Shown here piece by piece: positions 43,183 to 52,473 of a stretch of DNA of 64,000 nt. The stretch comes from Lysobacteraceae bacterium NML95-0200 (GTDB lineage Bacteria > Pseudomonadota > Gammaproteobacteria > Xanthomonadales > Xanthomonadaceae), in the NCBI GenBank assembly GCA_002798255.1, contig NWQQ01000034.1, positions 1 through 64,000 on the forward strand, read 5' to 3'. Every line of letters begins with the position of its first letter. Position 1 is the stretch's first letter. The notes below the pieces were generated by a model. The model had not been told where the DNA came from. It ran no database searches and saw nothing but the letters and a program-made list of their open reading frames with translations. Made by a program: the position numbers and the translations under genes.

Positions 43183-43808
43183 CTTCCCGGCTGGTTGCCC
43201 GGCTCATTAGCGCGCTCATCCGTTTTTTGACCGGTGCTCGCGCCATCTGGCATTGCCGTCCGGAAGCCCGCAAGCGGGTATATTACGGCAACCACGCAAG
43301 CCATGGCGATTTCGTGCTGATTTGGTCAGCAATACCCCTCGCCCTGCGCGCCCAGGTGCGTCCGGTCGCAGCAGCCGAATATTGGCAAAAAGGAAGGTTG
43401 CGTCGTTACCTCATCAGCCGGGTGTTCAATGGCGTTCTCATCGAGCGTGAGGCGCAAAACCGTCAGCATGACCCACTGCAAACCTTGTGTCAGGCTGTGG
43501 ACGAAGGAGCCTCCTTGATTATCTTCCCGGAAGGCACACGCAATACCGATGATGGGCTGCTGCCGTTCAAAAGCGGTATTTTTCATCTGGCGCAGGCAAG
43601 GCCGCAGCTGGAATTCGTTCCCGTGTGGATAGACAACCTGGCGCGCGTCATGCCCAAGGGCAAGTTGCTGCCATTGCCATTGCTGTGCAGCGCCACCTTC
43701 GGGCAACCCATCCAGCTTGCCGCTGGCGAGGACAAGGCCGCCTTTTTGCAGCGCAGCCGTGATGCGCTGCTTGCACTGGGCGAGGCCCGTAGCCAGGAGC
43801 CGCACTGA
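43179..43808 (+). CDS. Lysophospholipid acyltransferase family protein (PlsC-like)
   Basis: 209-aa 1-acyl-glycerol-phosphate acyltransferase-like enzyme. Catalytic Hx4D motif in YYGNHASHGDFVLIW; motif III IIFPEGTRNTDDGLLPFKSG; EFVPVWIDNL as motif IV region. ATG at 43179 sits after GGAGGTGGTC, inside the 3' end of the previous gene. It probably acylates a lysolipid made or used by the neighbours; it may not be the housekeeping PlsC. Confidence 0.88.
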   Translation: MTSRLVARLISALIRFLTGARAIWHCRPEARKRVYYGNHASHGDFVLIWSAIPLALRAQVRPVAAAEYWQKGRLRRYLISRVFNGVLIEREAQNRQHDPLQTLCQAVDEGASLIIFPEGTRNTDDGLLPFKSGIFHLAQARPQLEFVPVWIDNLARVMPKGKLLPLPLLCSATFGQPIQLAAGEDKAAFLQRSRDALLALGEARSQEPH

Positions 43809-44758
43809 TGCTGCAAAAATTCTTGTCACTGCCGCATACCCTGCTGCTGTTTCTTGGCATCTTTGCCGTACTGAGCTTGGCCACCCTGATTGCCGAAGCC
43901 TTGCGCTGGCGTCTGCAAGGCGCTGCCAACCCGGTCATCGACAATCTGGTCGCGCGTATCCGCGCCTGGTGGGTGATGGCCGCACTCGTTGGCCTGGCGT
44001 TCTGGGCAGGGCGTGCCGGTGTGGTCGGCTTGTTCTTTTGCGTATCGTTCTTTGCCTTGCGCGAATTTCTCACCCTCACCCCCACCCGGCGCAGCGATTA
44101 CTATGCCGTCCTGGCCGCGTTCTATCTCGCGCTACCCCTGCAATACTGGTTGGTGTACAGCGACTGGTATGGCCTGTTTGCCATCCTGATTCCGGTCTAT
44201 GCGTTTTTGGCATTGCCGGTGCTTTCAGCGCTCGGTGGCGAAGTGCGTGGCTATCTGGAACGCACCGCCAAAGTGCAATGGGGATTGATGATAAGCGTGT
44301 ACTGCATTTCCCATGTGCCGATGCTGCTGAACCTGAAAATCCCCGGCTTTGAAGGCCGCAACCTGCTGTTGGTGGCGTTTTTAGTCATCGTCGTGCAGTC
44401 CTCTGATGTCCTGCAATACATCTGGGGCAAACTCTGCGGCAAACGTCTGATTGCGCCACGGCTATCGCCCTCCAAGACCCTGGAAGGCTTTGTCGGCGGC
44501 ATACTCTCGGCCAGCCTGCTCGGCATGGGATTGTGGTGGATTACGCCTTTCACCCCCTGGCAGGCCGGACTCCTGGCACTCATCATCACCCTGATGGGCT
44601 TTTATGGCGGGCTGGTGATGTCTGCCATCAAGCGCGATCGCGGCATCAAGGATTGGGGGCAGATGATCGAAGGACACGGCGGCATGCTCGATCGGCTGGA
44701 TTCAGTCTGCTTTGCAGCCCCGGTGTTCTTCCATGTCATCCGGTACTGGTGGAGCTAG
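43808..44758 (+). CDS. Phosphatidate cytidylyltransferase (CdsA/YnbB-like)
   Basis: 316-aa membrane enzyme forming CDP-diacylglycerol from phosphatidate and CTP. About eight helices; the CDS signature is complete near the C-terminus: SAIKRDRGIKDWGQMIEGHG followed by GMLDRLDS. Also LSPSKTLEGFVGG. Overlaps the acyltransferase as TGATG. As last gene it would provide the activated lipid used by the CDP-alcohol phosphatidyltransferase at 39105. Resembles the E. coli YnbB paralogue more by context than by any specific residue. Confidence 0.92.
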   Translation: MLQKFLSLPHTLLLFLGIFAVLSLATLIAEALRWRLQGAANPVIDNLVARIRAWWVMAALVGLAFWAGRAGVVGLFFCVSFFALREFLTLTPTRRSDYYAVLAAFYLALPLQYWLVYSDWYGLFAILIPVYAFLALPVLSALGGEVRGYLERTAKVQWGLMISVYCISHVPMLLNLKIPGFEGRNLLLVAFLVIVVQSSDVLQYIWGKLCGKRLIAPRLSPSKTLEGFVGGILSASLLGMGLWWITPFTPWQAGLLALIITLMGFYGGLVMSAIKRDRGIKDWGQMIEGHGGMLDRLDSVCFAAPVFFHVIRYWWS

Positions 44759-44848
44759 GTGCCAGCGCTGCAACGCAAGCACGTCAACAGGCCGCACATT
44801 TTCTGAATTACACAACCGCCTCTGCCGCAATCAATCTCAGTCAAAATA

Positions 44849-44879
44849 TGACAAGCCCCGGTATTTCCGGGGCTTGTCA
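44849..44879. terminator. 13-bp hairpin between the cds-like gene and nlpD
   Basis: Arms 44849-44861 and 44867-44879 (tgacaagccccgg / ccggggcttgtca) pair perfectly around tattt. It lies between two convergent genes. T runs are lacking on both sides, so it is called from position and strength. Confidence 0.7.
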
Positions 44880-44930
44880 ATACCGCACAGCGGCGTTGAG
44901 CAGTGCGCTTTGCGTTGAAGCTTTCGATAC

Positions 44931-45791
44931 TCAACGCCTCGGCAAATACACCTGCGGATCCACTGGCTTGCCGTTTTGGCGAATTTCAAAATGCAGCATA
45001 TTGCGCGGCGCGCCGCTGCTGCCCAGCTCGCCAATCTGCTGACCGGCCTTGACCAAGGCGCCTTCATTGACCAAGCGCCTGCGGTTGTGGCCATAAGCCG
45101 AAAGCCATTGGTCGTCGTGCTTGATGATGATGAGCTCGCCATAGCCCACCAGTCCCGAGCCGGAATACACCACGGTGCCGTCTGCGGCTGCGCGTACGGC
45201 CTCTCCCCCATTGCCGGAGATATCAATGCCCTGGCGGGTGGTGTCATTGGCAAGATAAGTGGAGATGATTTGCCCACCGCTGACCGGCCATTGCCAAGCA
45301 ATCCGGCTTATCGCCGCTGGCGCTGCGGTTACTGCCGTACTGGCAGGCGGTGCTGTCGGGCGCGTGACAGGACGGCCGGGGGCCGGTGCAGTGCTACGCG
45401 GTGGCGTGCTGCTGGCCGTGGCATCACGCGGATACAGGCGCAGGCGCTGGCCGGGGTAGATGGTGTAAGGCGGCGGGACATTGTTCCACAATGCCAAGTC
45501 CAGCGGCGTAATGCCGTTCTGGGTGGCGATGCGATATACCGTTTCACCGCGTTGCACCACATGGGTGGCACCGTATTTGGGCTGCGAAACCCTGGCCTGC
45601 GGCGTTGCGCTCTGCACTGGGCGCGCAGCAGACTGCGATTGTGATTGTGTCTGTGCTGCCCCGGTAGCAGCCGGCTGCGGACTGCGCACCACCGTACTGC
45701 GGGTACAGGCGCTTGCGCCCAACAGCAGGACAGCGCTCACCGCCATGGCGCGCAGCACACGGGTATTGGGCTGTGAAAACATATTGTTCAT
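44931..45791 (-). CDS. nlpD: NlpD-like lipoprotein, LysM and degenerate M23 domains
   Basis: 286-aa envelope protein that activates amidases for septal peptidoglycan splitting. Lipoprotein-type signal peptide ending GASAC, proline/Ser/Thr-rich spacer, LysM domain (about 75-120, THVVQRGETVYRIATQNGIT), second spacer, then an M23 domain (about 180-285). The first zinc-site motif reads RQGIDISGNG where active M23 enzymes have HxGxD, and LSAYGHN lacks the HxH pair; LHFEIR is kept. This is the NlpD/EnvC-like non-catalytic form. Overlaps the ExoD gene by 4 bases. Confidence 0.92.
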   Translation of the reverse strand: MNNMFSQPNTRVLRAMAVSAVLLLGASACTRSTVVRSPQPAATGAAQTQSQSQSAARPVQSATPQARVSQPKYGATHVVQRGETVYRIATQNGITPLDLALWNNVPPPYTIYPGQRLRLYPRDATASSTPPRSTAPAPGRPVTRPTAPPASTAVTAAPAAISRIAWQWPVSGGQIISTYLANDTTRQGIDISGNGGEAVRAAADGTVVYSGSGLVGYGELIIIKHDDQWLSAYGHNRRRLVNEGALVKAGQQIGELGSSGAPRNMLHFEIRQNGKPVDPQVYLPRR

Positions 45792-46441
45792 CCGCTCACC
45801 TTTTGCAGCAATTGAGTCAGTGCCACGCCACCACCAGCAAGCAGCACCGTGAAATAAATCATTGTTCCAATATTGGCCAGATGCCCCAACAATACCGCGA
45901 TACCATCGCGCTGGATGAACCCCACCGCATACAGCAGCAGTGCGATGCCCGGCAGGGTATTGCTGAAGGGCACAAAGCCAAATGGCGCCATCAAAAGCAG
46001 CGCCGCCAGAATGAAGCCCAGATTATTGAATAGCTGCATCATGCGGCCATCGACAAAAAACGGCAGGCGGTGCGGACGGCTGATGCGCTCCATGCGCCGC
46101 ACCCATTTCAGCCCGGTTTTGAGGCCGGGGCGCAGTTTGTCCACCTGCAACGGCTTGCTTTTGAGTTTCTCCGGCAGCCAAAGATTGCCACTACCCAGGC
46201 GGCTGATGCCGATCAGCAAAATCACCGCTCCAAACACGGTACTGACCCCGGGAATCGACACCGGAATCAAGAACACCAGGGTCAGCATGATGGTCAGCAC
46301 CAGCAGGCCTTCATCGCCCAGCACTTTCAAAAGCTCGCCCAGATGCAAATGTTCGGCAGGCAGGGCATCAATCATCACCTCGATTTGCTCGGAGAGTGAT
46401 TGCCCGGCATCAGGCGGCGTAGAAGCTGTGTGATTTGTCAT
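45788..46441 (-). CDS. ExoD family membrane protein (second copy)
   Basis: 217-aa ExoD-family protein with four or five hydrophobic stretches: [53 protein letters not shown] and a C-terminal pair, with the family [12 protein letters not shown] motif. Paralogous to 10063-10668 but in a different context: overlapping pcm and nlpD by 4 bases each within surE-pcm-nlpD. Function unknown. Its place could reflect an envelope role with NlpD. Confidence 0.85.
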   Translation of the reverse strand: MTNHTASTPPDAGQSLSEQIEVMIDALPAEHLHLGELLKVLGDEGLLVLTIMLTLVFLIPVSIPGVSTVFGAVILLIGISRLGSGNLWLPEKLKSKPLQVDKLRPGLKTGLKWVRRMERISRPHRLPFFVDGRMMQLFNNLGFILAALLLMAPFGFVPFSNTLPGIALLLYAVGFIQRDGIAVLLGHLANIGTMIYFTVLLAGGGVALTQLLQKVSG

Positions 46442-47103
46442 TCCATCACCCCGGCCAACAACGGCACAAAACTCACCGGCGCCAGATTTTGCTGTAACCA
46501 GCGCCCTTCCGGGTCTTGCGCCAGGCGCAATAACTGGCCGTTTACCGGCGCCACCAAGATGCCGCCCGGCGCCAGTTGCTCAAGCAGTGCTGGCTCAAGC
46601 GCGGCCGCACCGGCAGTCACCACGATGGCATCGAACGGGGCGTACTCTGGCCAGCCCGCGCGGCCATCATCATGACGGCTGCGCACTTCAATGCCGAGTT
46701 GCCTAAAGCGCTTGCGCGCGGTGCGCAGCAAATCACCGATGCGCTCCACGGTAAATACCTGCATGCCAAGCGCAGCCAATACGCTGGCCTGATAGCCCGA
46801 GCCGGTACCGATTTCCAGCACTTTCTTCGGCGCGCAGGCCAGTACGGCTTCGCTCATCTTTGCCACCACCCAGGGCTGGGAAATGGTCTGGCCATGACCA
46901 ATCGGCAGGGCGGTATCTTCATAGGCGCGCCCGGCAAAAGCTTCATCCACAAACATATGCCGCGGCAAGGTACGGATGGCGGTCAGCACCCGCTCGTTTT
47001 CCACGCCCTGCTCACGCAGGCGTTCAATCAGCCGGTCACGCACCCGCTGGCCGGTCATGCCAACGCCGATGGCTTCCGGGCTTAAGCGCAATCGGGAAAT
47101 CAT
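46438..47103 (-). CDS. pcm: Protein-L-isoaspartate O-methyltransferase
   Basis: 221-aa SAM-dependent repair enzyme that methylates L-isoaspartyl residues in aged proteins. Motifs: [37 protein letters not shown] site [17 protein letters not shown], and [11 protein letters not shown]. Lies directly downstream of surE with overlap, as in many gammaproteobacteria. Confidence 0.97.
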   Translation of the reverse strand: MISRLRLSPEAIGVGMTGQRVRDRLIERLREQGVENERVLTAIRTLPRHMFVDEAFAGRAYEDTALPIGHGQTISQPWVVAKMSEAVLACAPKKVLEIGTGSGYQASVLAALGMQVFTVERIGDLLRTARKRFRQLGIEVRSRHDDGRAGWPEYAPFDAIVVTAGAAALEPALLEQLAPGGILVAPVNGQLLRLAQDPEGRWLQQNLAPVSFVPLLAGVME

Positions 47104-47870
47104 GCCAACTTGAAACCCTGTACCCAGCTGGCCACCTGCTCCAGCGCCTGATAACGGGTCAGATCCACCTTGATCGGCGTGACCGATACCGCGCCACGGC
47201 GGATGGCATCAAAATCCGTGCCTGGCCCGGCATCTTGTTCCGGGCCTGCCGGACCTATCCAAAAAAACGAGCGCCCACGCGGGTCGGGGGCAGCGATGCA
47301 ACTTTCGGCACGGTGACGATTGCCCAGCCGTGTGGCTTCAAAGGCGCTGATTTTATCCCACTCGATATCCGGCACGTTGACATTCAGGATGGTGTCAGCT
47401 GGCAGCGGGTCGCTCGCCAGACGCTTGACAATCTGCACCGCTGCAAAGGCGGCCGTTTCAAAATGTTGCGGGTCGTGATCACGGCTCACCAGCGAAATCG
47501 CCACCGCCGGAAGCCCCAAAAAGCGCCCCTCCATCGCTGCCGAGACGGTGCCGGAATAAATCACGTCATCGCCCAGATTGGCCGCATTATTGATGCCCGA
47601 CACCACCATGTCCGGCTCGGCGCGATCCTGAAACATGCCGGTCAGTGCCAGATGCACACAATCGGTGGGCGTGCCATGCACGCGCCAAGTGTGCTCATCC
47701 TGCTGCACCACTCGAATGGGCATATCCAGCGTCAACGAATTGCTGGCACCGCTGCGGTCACGGTCGGGCGCCACCACTGTCACCTCATGACCGGCAGCAC
47801 GCAGCTCCGCGGCCAGGATGCGGATACCCGGCGCGTCCACGCCATCATCGTTGCTCACCAAGATACGCAT
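47100..47870 (-). CDS. surE: 5'/3'-nucleotidase SurE
   Basis: 256-aa metal-dependent nucleotidase of stationary-phase survival. N-terminal metal site [16 protein letters not shown]; further [17 protein letters not shown] and [20 protein letters not shown], the family signatures. Opens the surE-pcm-exoD-nlpD unit and is divergent from the smr gene, 105 bases away. Confidence 0.97.
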   Translation of the reverse strand: MRILVSNDDGVDAPGIRILAAELRAAGHEVTVVAPDRDRSGASNSLTLDMPIRVVQQDEHTWRVHGTPTDCVHLALTGMFQDRAEPDMVVSGINNAANLGDDVIYSGTVSAAMEGRFLGLPAVAISLVSRDHDPQHFETAAFAAVQIVKRLASDPLPADTILNVNVPDIEWDKISAFEATRLGNRHRAESCIAAPDPRGRSFFWIGPAGPEQDAGPGTDFDAIRRGAVSVTPIKVDLTRYQALEQVASWVQGFKLA

Positions 47871-47975
47871 GCGCTTGATTCGTCCAAAGAGGCGACATGA
47901 TACCGGAGCCAGGTCGCAGTCTCACCTGCTGTTCACGCAAACACTGGGAAAACCCGGCAAAAACTTGCGTAAAGT

Positions 47976-48542
47976 ATGCCGATGTCCCGCAAACCACCTG
48001 CACCCGAAATCACCGATCTGGACGATGCTGCGCTGTTTCGCAGCGCGATTGGCTCGGTACGTGAAATTACCCCGCGCCCTGCTCCGCCGGCACGGCCACG
48101 CCCGATGCCAAGGGCGGCCATGGCCGAACGCGACGAGCGCGAAGCAGCCAGCGAGTTTCGTCTGGCGCTGGATGAGCAGCTTTTGGCGGCAGGCGATACG
48201 CTCAGCTATCGCCGCAATGAAATCCCGCCACGCACGCTGAAGCGTCTGGCACGCGGTGAATTTGCCGCTGTAGATGAACTGGACTTGCACGGCGTGGACA
48301 GCCGCACCGCCGAAAGATGGCTCCGCGAGTTTCTACGCCATGCCGTGCAGGAAGGCTTTGGCTGCGTGCGCATCATCCACGGCAAGGGGCGCTACAGCGC
48401 CGAAGGCGTGCCCGTGCTGAAAAACCTGGTGGATCGCATGCTGCGCCAGCGCGCCGATGTGCTGGCATTCCATTCCGCCTCAGCGGCGCAAGGCGGCACC
48501 GGCGCGGTGCTGGTATTGCTCGCCACACGCCGTCATCGTTGA
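47976..48542 (+). CDS. Smr domain protein (SmrB/YfcN-like)
   Basis: 188-aa protein with an unstructured, Pro/Arg-rich N-terminal half and a C-terminal Smr domain (about 95-188). Smr motifs: ELDLHGVDSRTAERWLREFL, GCVRIIHGKGRYS and the VLAFHSASAAQGGTGAVLVL end. Smr domains are nucleases; SmrB cleaves mRNA at collided ribosomes in E. coli. Two in-frame Met codons (47976, 47982) are possible starts. Confidence 0.9.
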   Translation: MPMSRKPPAPEITDLDDAALFRSAIGSVREITPRPAPPARPRPMPRAAMAERDEREAASEFRLALDEQLLAAGDTLSYRRNEIPPRTLKRLARGEFAAVDELDLHGVDSRTAERWLREFLRHAVQEGFGCVRIIHGKGRYSAEGVPVLKNLVDRMLRQRADVLAFHSASAAQGGTGAVLVLLATRRHR

Positions 48543-48573
48543 AAAACCACCGCTACGCCTCCATTGAAGGTTG

Positions 48574-50340
48574 ATGACTCATCCGCAATCGACCACAAAC
48601 AAAGAAAAGGCGCCGGTGTCCAGTCTGCGCACCCTCTGGCCCTACGTACAGCGCCAGCGCGGGCTGTTTTTTGCCTGGCTGCTGGCGCTGGGCTGCTCAT
48701 CTGCCGCCACCCTGACCTTGCCGATGGCCTTCCGGCAAATGATTGACCACGGCTTTGCCAGCGGCAGCAATATCGACCAAACCTTCAGCCTGGTACTGGC
48801 GGTGGTGCTGGTATTGGCACTGGCGACTGCTGCGCGGTTTTTTTTTGTCAGCCTGCTGGGCGAGCGCGTGGTAGCCGACTTGCGGCAGCGCCTGTATGCG
48901 CACCTCATCAGTCTGGACATGGCCTTCCACGATGCCAACCGCAGTGGCGAGCTGGTTTCGCGCCTGACCGCCGATGCAGAACTGTTGCGCAGCGTGGTCG
49001 GCTCGGCCATGTCGGTGGCACTGCGCAGCGCGGTGATCGTGATCGGCTCCCTGCTGATGCTGTTCATCACCGCCCCGAAGCTGGCCGCCTGGGCGGTGCT
49101 CGGCATCCCACTGGCGGTACTGCCGATCGTACTGGGTGGCCGCCGCCTGCAAAAAATCGCCCGGCAAACCCAGGACCGGATTGCCGATGCCAATACCCAT
49201 GCCGCCGAGGCACTGGCGGCAGTGAAAACCGTGCAGGCGCATGGCCGCGAAGCCTGGGAACGTGGCCGCTTTGCCGATGCCATCGCACTGGCGGTACAGG
49301 TAGCGAAAAAACGCATCAGCTGGCAATCGCTGGTCACCGCACTGGCTATCGTGCTGATTTTCGGCGCCATCACCCTGGTGCTGTGGAGCGGCGCGCATGA
49401 TGTCATCGCCGGAAAAATGAGCGCCGGCACGCTCGGGCAATTCGTGTTCTACGCCCTGATTGGCGGCGGCTCGGTCGGGGCACTGGCCGAAGTCTGGAAC
49501 GAATTGCAGCGCGCCGCAGGCGGCATGGGACGCATCAACGAACTGCTGCAACAGCAGCCGCAAATCAGCGCACCGGCCAATCCCAAACCGCTACCGGCTC
49601 CGCTGCGCGGCGAAGTATGTTTTGAAAACGTCACCTTCCACTACCCTGCCCGCCCGGACAGCGCCGCACTGGAAAACTTCAGCCTGCGCATTGCCCCCGG
49701 CGAAACCGTGGCGCTGGTCGGCCCTTCCGGCGCAGGCAAAAGTACCGTACTGTCGATGCTGCTGCGCTTCCATGACCCGGACAGCGGCCAGATCAAAATC
49801 GACGGCGAAGATATTCGGCACTTCGACCCGCGCGCGCTGCGCCAATCCTTGGCACTGGTACCGCAAACGCCCAGCATTTTTGCCAGCTCCGCCGCCGACA
49901 ATATCCGCTATGGCCGGCTGGACGCCACTGATGCCGAAGTAGAATCCGCCGCCCAGGCCGCCGAAGCCCTGGACTTCCTGCGTGCCCTACCCGCTGGCCT
50001 GGACGAGCCACTGGGCGAGCGCGGCGCACGCCTGTCCGGCGGCCAACAGCAGCGCATCGCCATCGCCCGCGCGCTTTTGAAAGACGCCCCCATCCTGCTG
50101 CTGGACGAGGCCACCTCGGCACTGGATGCACAAAGCGAGCACGCCGTGCAAAACGCCCTGGAGCACCTGATGCAAGGCCGCACCACTTTGGTGATTGCCC
50201 ATCGCCTCGCCACCATCCTCAAGGCCGACCGCATCGTGGTCATGGACAAAGGCCGGATTGTCGCCGAGGGCCGCCACACCGAACTGCTTGCCCAGGGCGG
50301 CCTCTACGCCGAGCTGGCCCGATTGCAGTTCTTGGACTGA
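48574..50340 (+). CDS. MsbA-type ABC exporter, fused membrane and ATPase domains
   Basis: 588-aa half-transporter working as homodimer in the inner membrane. Six-helix domain (about 1-310), then nucleotide-binding domain: Walker A LVGPSGAGKSTVLSMLL, signature LSGGQQQRIAIARALL, Walker B PILLLDEATSALD and the H-loop VIAHRLATI. It resembles the lipid A/multidrug exporter branch (MsbA, BmrA); the substrate is not deducible. ATG at 48574 follows GAAGG; the preceding TTG is less likely. A hairpin follows the stop. Confidence 0.92.
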   Translation: MTHPQSTTNKEKAPVSSLRTLWPYVQRQRGLFFAWLLALGCSSAATLTLPMAFRQMIDHGFASGSNIDQTFSLVLAVVLVLALATAARFFFVSLLGERVVADLRQRLYAHLISLDMAFHDANRSGELVSRLTADAELLRSVVGSAMSVALRSAVIVIGSLLMLFITAPKLAAWAVLGIPLAVLPIVLGGRRLQKIARQTQDRIADANTHAAEALAAVKTVQAHGREAWERGRFADAIALAVQVAKKRISWQSLVTALAIVLIFGAITLVLWSGAHDVIAGKMSAGTLGQFVFYALIGGGSVGALAEVWNELQRAAGGMGRINELLQQQPQISAPANPKPLPAPLRGEVCFENVTFHYPARPDSAALENFSLRIAPGETVALVGPSGAGKSTVLSMLLRFHDPDSGQIKIDGEDIRHFDPRALRQSLALVPQTPSIFASSAADNIRYGRLDATDAEVESAAQAAEALDFLRALPAGLDEPLGERGARLSGGQQQRIAIARALLKDAPILLLDEATSALDAQSEHAVQNALEHLMQGRTTLVIAHRLATILKADRIVVMDKGRIVAEGRHTELLAQGGLYAELARLQFLD

Positions 50341-50365
50341 AGAAACACAACAATCTGGCAAGCAA

Positions 50366-50390
50366 AGAGCGAGTCATCAAGACTCGCTCT
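50366..50390. terminator. 10-bp hairpin after the ABC exporter
   Basis: Arms agagcgagtc (50366-50375) and gactcgctct (50381-50390) around atcaa, between two convergent genes. No T run on the plus strand; the complementary direction has ttgc. Confidence 0.55.
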
Positions 50391-50450
50391 CAAGCTCACT
50401 CATGATGAGTGTCCAGGCCAGACTTGGCATCAGGCATGATGCCGTTTGCC

Positions 50451-51266
50451 TTAAAAACTGGCCGCGTAACCGCTGTCCTGGATGACTTTCTGCAAGGCTT
50501 CGGCAGTGCGCAAATTGCCGGCCACAAGCCCCCGGCTATCAATGCCGCGCGCATCCACAGGCGCAGTGGGCGCGCCCTTGAAATCGCAAACCTTGCCGCC
50601 CGCCTCGCGCACCATCAGCATGCCAGCGGCGATATCCCAGGGCTTGACCCCGGCTTCAAAATAGGCATCCAGGCGGCCACAGGCCACATAGGCCAGGTCG
50701 AGCGCAGCAGAACCGGTACGGCGGATGTCTTCGGCCTGATTGAGCAGGCGGCGGGTGCATTCAAGCTGTGCACCGGCGCGTTCGCGCTCACGCGGGTGAA
50801 AGCCGGTCGCCACCAGGGCGCCTTCCAGGCTGCGACGCTCGGCCACGCGGATGCGGCGGTCATTGAGCACCGCGCCGCTCCCCCGGCTGGCCGCAAACAG
50901 CTCGTTGCGCAGCGGGTCGAAAATCACGCCATGCGTGGGCTCGCCGTTTTCCACCAGCGCAATCGAAACGCAGTAATGCGGCAGGCCGCGCAGATAGTTG
51001 CTGGTGCCATCAAGCGGGTCAATCACCCAGACATTGCGCCCCTTGCCAATCTGGCCGTGTTCTTCCCCCAGGATGGCGTAGTCCGGCGTTGCGCGCTTGA
51101 GTTCGCGGATGATGGCTTCTTCAGCCTGGGCATCCACTTCGCTGGCGTAATCCTGCCGGCCTTTTTCTACGACATTGAGTGCATCAAGACGGCTGATATT
51201 GCGCATCAGTACATTGCCGGCGGCGCGTGCCGCCTTGACCATCAGGGTAATGGCAGGTTTCTGCAT
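50451..51266 (-). CDS. suhB: Inositol-1-monophosphatase SuhB
   Basis: 271-aa Mg2+-dependent inositol monophosphatase family member; in E. coli SuhB also serves rRNA antitermination. Motif [20 protein letters not shown], motif [18 protein letters not shown], and the metal-binding Glu in ILGEEHG. The ATG at 51266 gives the usual [17 protein letters not shown] start; the open frame beyond it is antisense to trmJ. Divergent from trmJ as in E. coli. Confidence 0.95.
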   Translation of the reverse strand: MQKPAITLMVKAARAAGNVLMRNISRLDALNVVEKGRQDYASEVDAQAEEAIIRELKRATPDYAILGEEHGQIGKGRNVWVIDPLDGTSNYLRGLPHYCVSIALVENGEPTHGVIFDPLRNELFAASRGSGAVLNDRRIRVAERRSLEGALVATGFHPRERERAGAQLECTRRLLNQAEDIRRTGSAALDLAYVACGRLDAYFEAGVKPWDIAAGMLMVREAGGKVCDFKGAPTAPVDARGIDSRGLVAGNLRTAEALQKVIQDSGYAASF

Positions 51267-51331
51267 GGGGAATGCCTGGTTGGAAAGAACAATTCGGCCG
51301 CGTTGCCGACTGCGCAGTTTAACATTGTCAT

Positions 51332-52102
51332 ATGGACATGACACACAACCCCGCTGCCCGTATCCGCATCGTGATGGTCGGCACCCAGCACCCCGGCAAT
51401 CTTGGCGCCGCCGCGCGCGCAATGAAAACCATGGGGCTTGCCCGGATGGTTCTGGTTGCGCCTGAAAAAGCACCGGATTTTGAGACTGCCTCGATGGCCG
51501 CCGGTGCCGAGGCGCTGGTCTTTGATGCGCCGCGTTTTGCCGCATTGCAAGAAGCCGTGGCCGACTGCCAACTGGTACTGGGCTGTACCGCGCGCAGCCG
51601 CCGTATCGCGCTGGAGGAGCTGCCGCCACCGATGGCCGCAAAGCGGGCTGTACAAGCGGCGCAAACCTCGGCCGAAGTCGCCCTGGTGTTTGGCCGTGAA
51701 CGCACCGGGCTTGATAACCACGAATTGCAGCTTTGTCATGCTGCCGTACATATCCCTTCCGACCCGGATTTCAGTTCGCTGAACCTGGCCGCTGCGGTGC
51801 AGGTGCTGGCCTATGAGGTGCGCATGGCGATATTGGCCGCGACTATGGCGGATGCGCCGCAAGCATCGCAGGATGCCCGTGAGCTGCCCGCTTCACATGC
51901 CGAACTGGAAGGCTTTTTTGCACAGCTTGGCGACACCCTGGACGCCATCGACTTTCACAAAGGGCGCACCCCGGAATCGGCATTGCGCAAATTGCGACGG
52001 ATTTTTCTGCGTGCCGACATGAATGCGCGTGAAGTACGGCTGATGCGTGGCGTGCTGGCCGATGCGCAGCGCATGGCGCGATTGGCAGGCAAGCGTGTTT
52101 AG
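51332..52102 (+). CDS. trmJ: tRNA (cytidine/uridine-2'-O-)-methyltransferase TrmJ
   Basis: 256-aa SPOUT methyltransferase modifying ribose at position 32 of t[43 protein letters not shown] and [18 protein letters not shown] are the trefoil-knot motifs. A C-terminal helical extension (about 175-256) is characteristic of TrmJ. Two possible Met starts (51332, 51338); no strong ribosome site. Confidence 0.95.
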   Translation: MDMTHNPAARIRIVMVGTQHPGNLGAAARAMKTMGLARMVLVAPEKAPDFETASMAAGAEALVFDAPRFAALQEAVADCQLVLGCTARSRRIALEELPPPMAAKRAVQAAQTSAEVALVFGRERTGLDNHELQLCHAAVHIPSDPDFSSLNLAAAVQVLAYEVRMAILAATMADAPQASQDARELPASHAELEGFFAQLGDTLDAIDFHKGRTPESALRKLRRIFLRADMNAREVRLMRGVLADAQRMARLAGKRV

Positions 52103-52122
52103 AGCCTCAAGTCCCGGCGCCA

Positions 52123-52389
52123 TCAACGCAACTGCGAGTCTTTGCTGCCGCGGCGGTTGTAGCCGCTGAAGGCGGCTTCTTCGCTATCGCGTGCTTCCTG
52201 GCAGGGGACGCACAGGCGCACGCCGGGGATGGCGCGGCGGCGCGCCTCGGGAATCGGCGCATCACATGCCTCACAATGCTCAAGGCTCTCGCCGCGCGGC
52301 AGCCGGCTGCGCGCACGGGCGATGGCATCGTTTACCGTGGCATCAATCTGCTCTTGTACTGCACCATCACCTGCCCAGCCGGTTGCCAT
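52123..52389 (-). CDS. ybiI: DksA/TraR-type zinc-finger protein YbiI
   Basis: 88-aa protein almost superimposable on E. coli YbiI in length and sequence: AVQEQIDATVNDAIARARSR, RGESLEHCEACDAPIPEARR, PGVRLCVPCQ, and the conserved end SGYNRRGSKDSQLR. Four cysteines form the zinc finger (CEAC...CVPC). It lacks the long coiled coil of true DksA. Role unknown. Convergent with trmJ. Confidence 0.93.
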   Translation of the reverse strand: MATGWAGDGAVQEQIDATVNDAIARARSRLPRGESLEHCEACDAPIPEARRRAIPGVRLCVPCQEARDSEEAAFSGYNRRGSKDSQLR

Positions 52390-52410
52390 GATTGTCGTCT
52401 CCAAACGCAA

Positions 52411-52440
52411 CAAAGGCGGAAGGGCATCCTTCCGCCTTTG
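52411..52440 (-). terminator. 13-bp hairpin between the ferritin-like gene and ybiI
   Basis: Arms 52411-52423 and 52428-52440 (caaaggcggaagg / ccttccgcctttg) around gcat, 34 bases after the ferritin-like stop on the minus strand; followed there by ttgcgttt. Likely ends the ferritin transcript and precedes ybiI. Confidence 0.72.
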
Positions 52441-52473
52441 CAATATCGCGCCGCGTATGCGGCAATTCAAGGA

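Noticed and set aside
51267-51641. Longer N-terminus for suhB (start at 51641)
   Set aside because: The extra residues are antisense of trmJ and unlike the family; the ATG at 51266 gives the conserved start.
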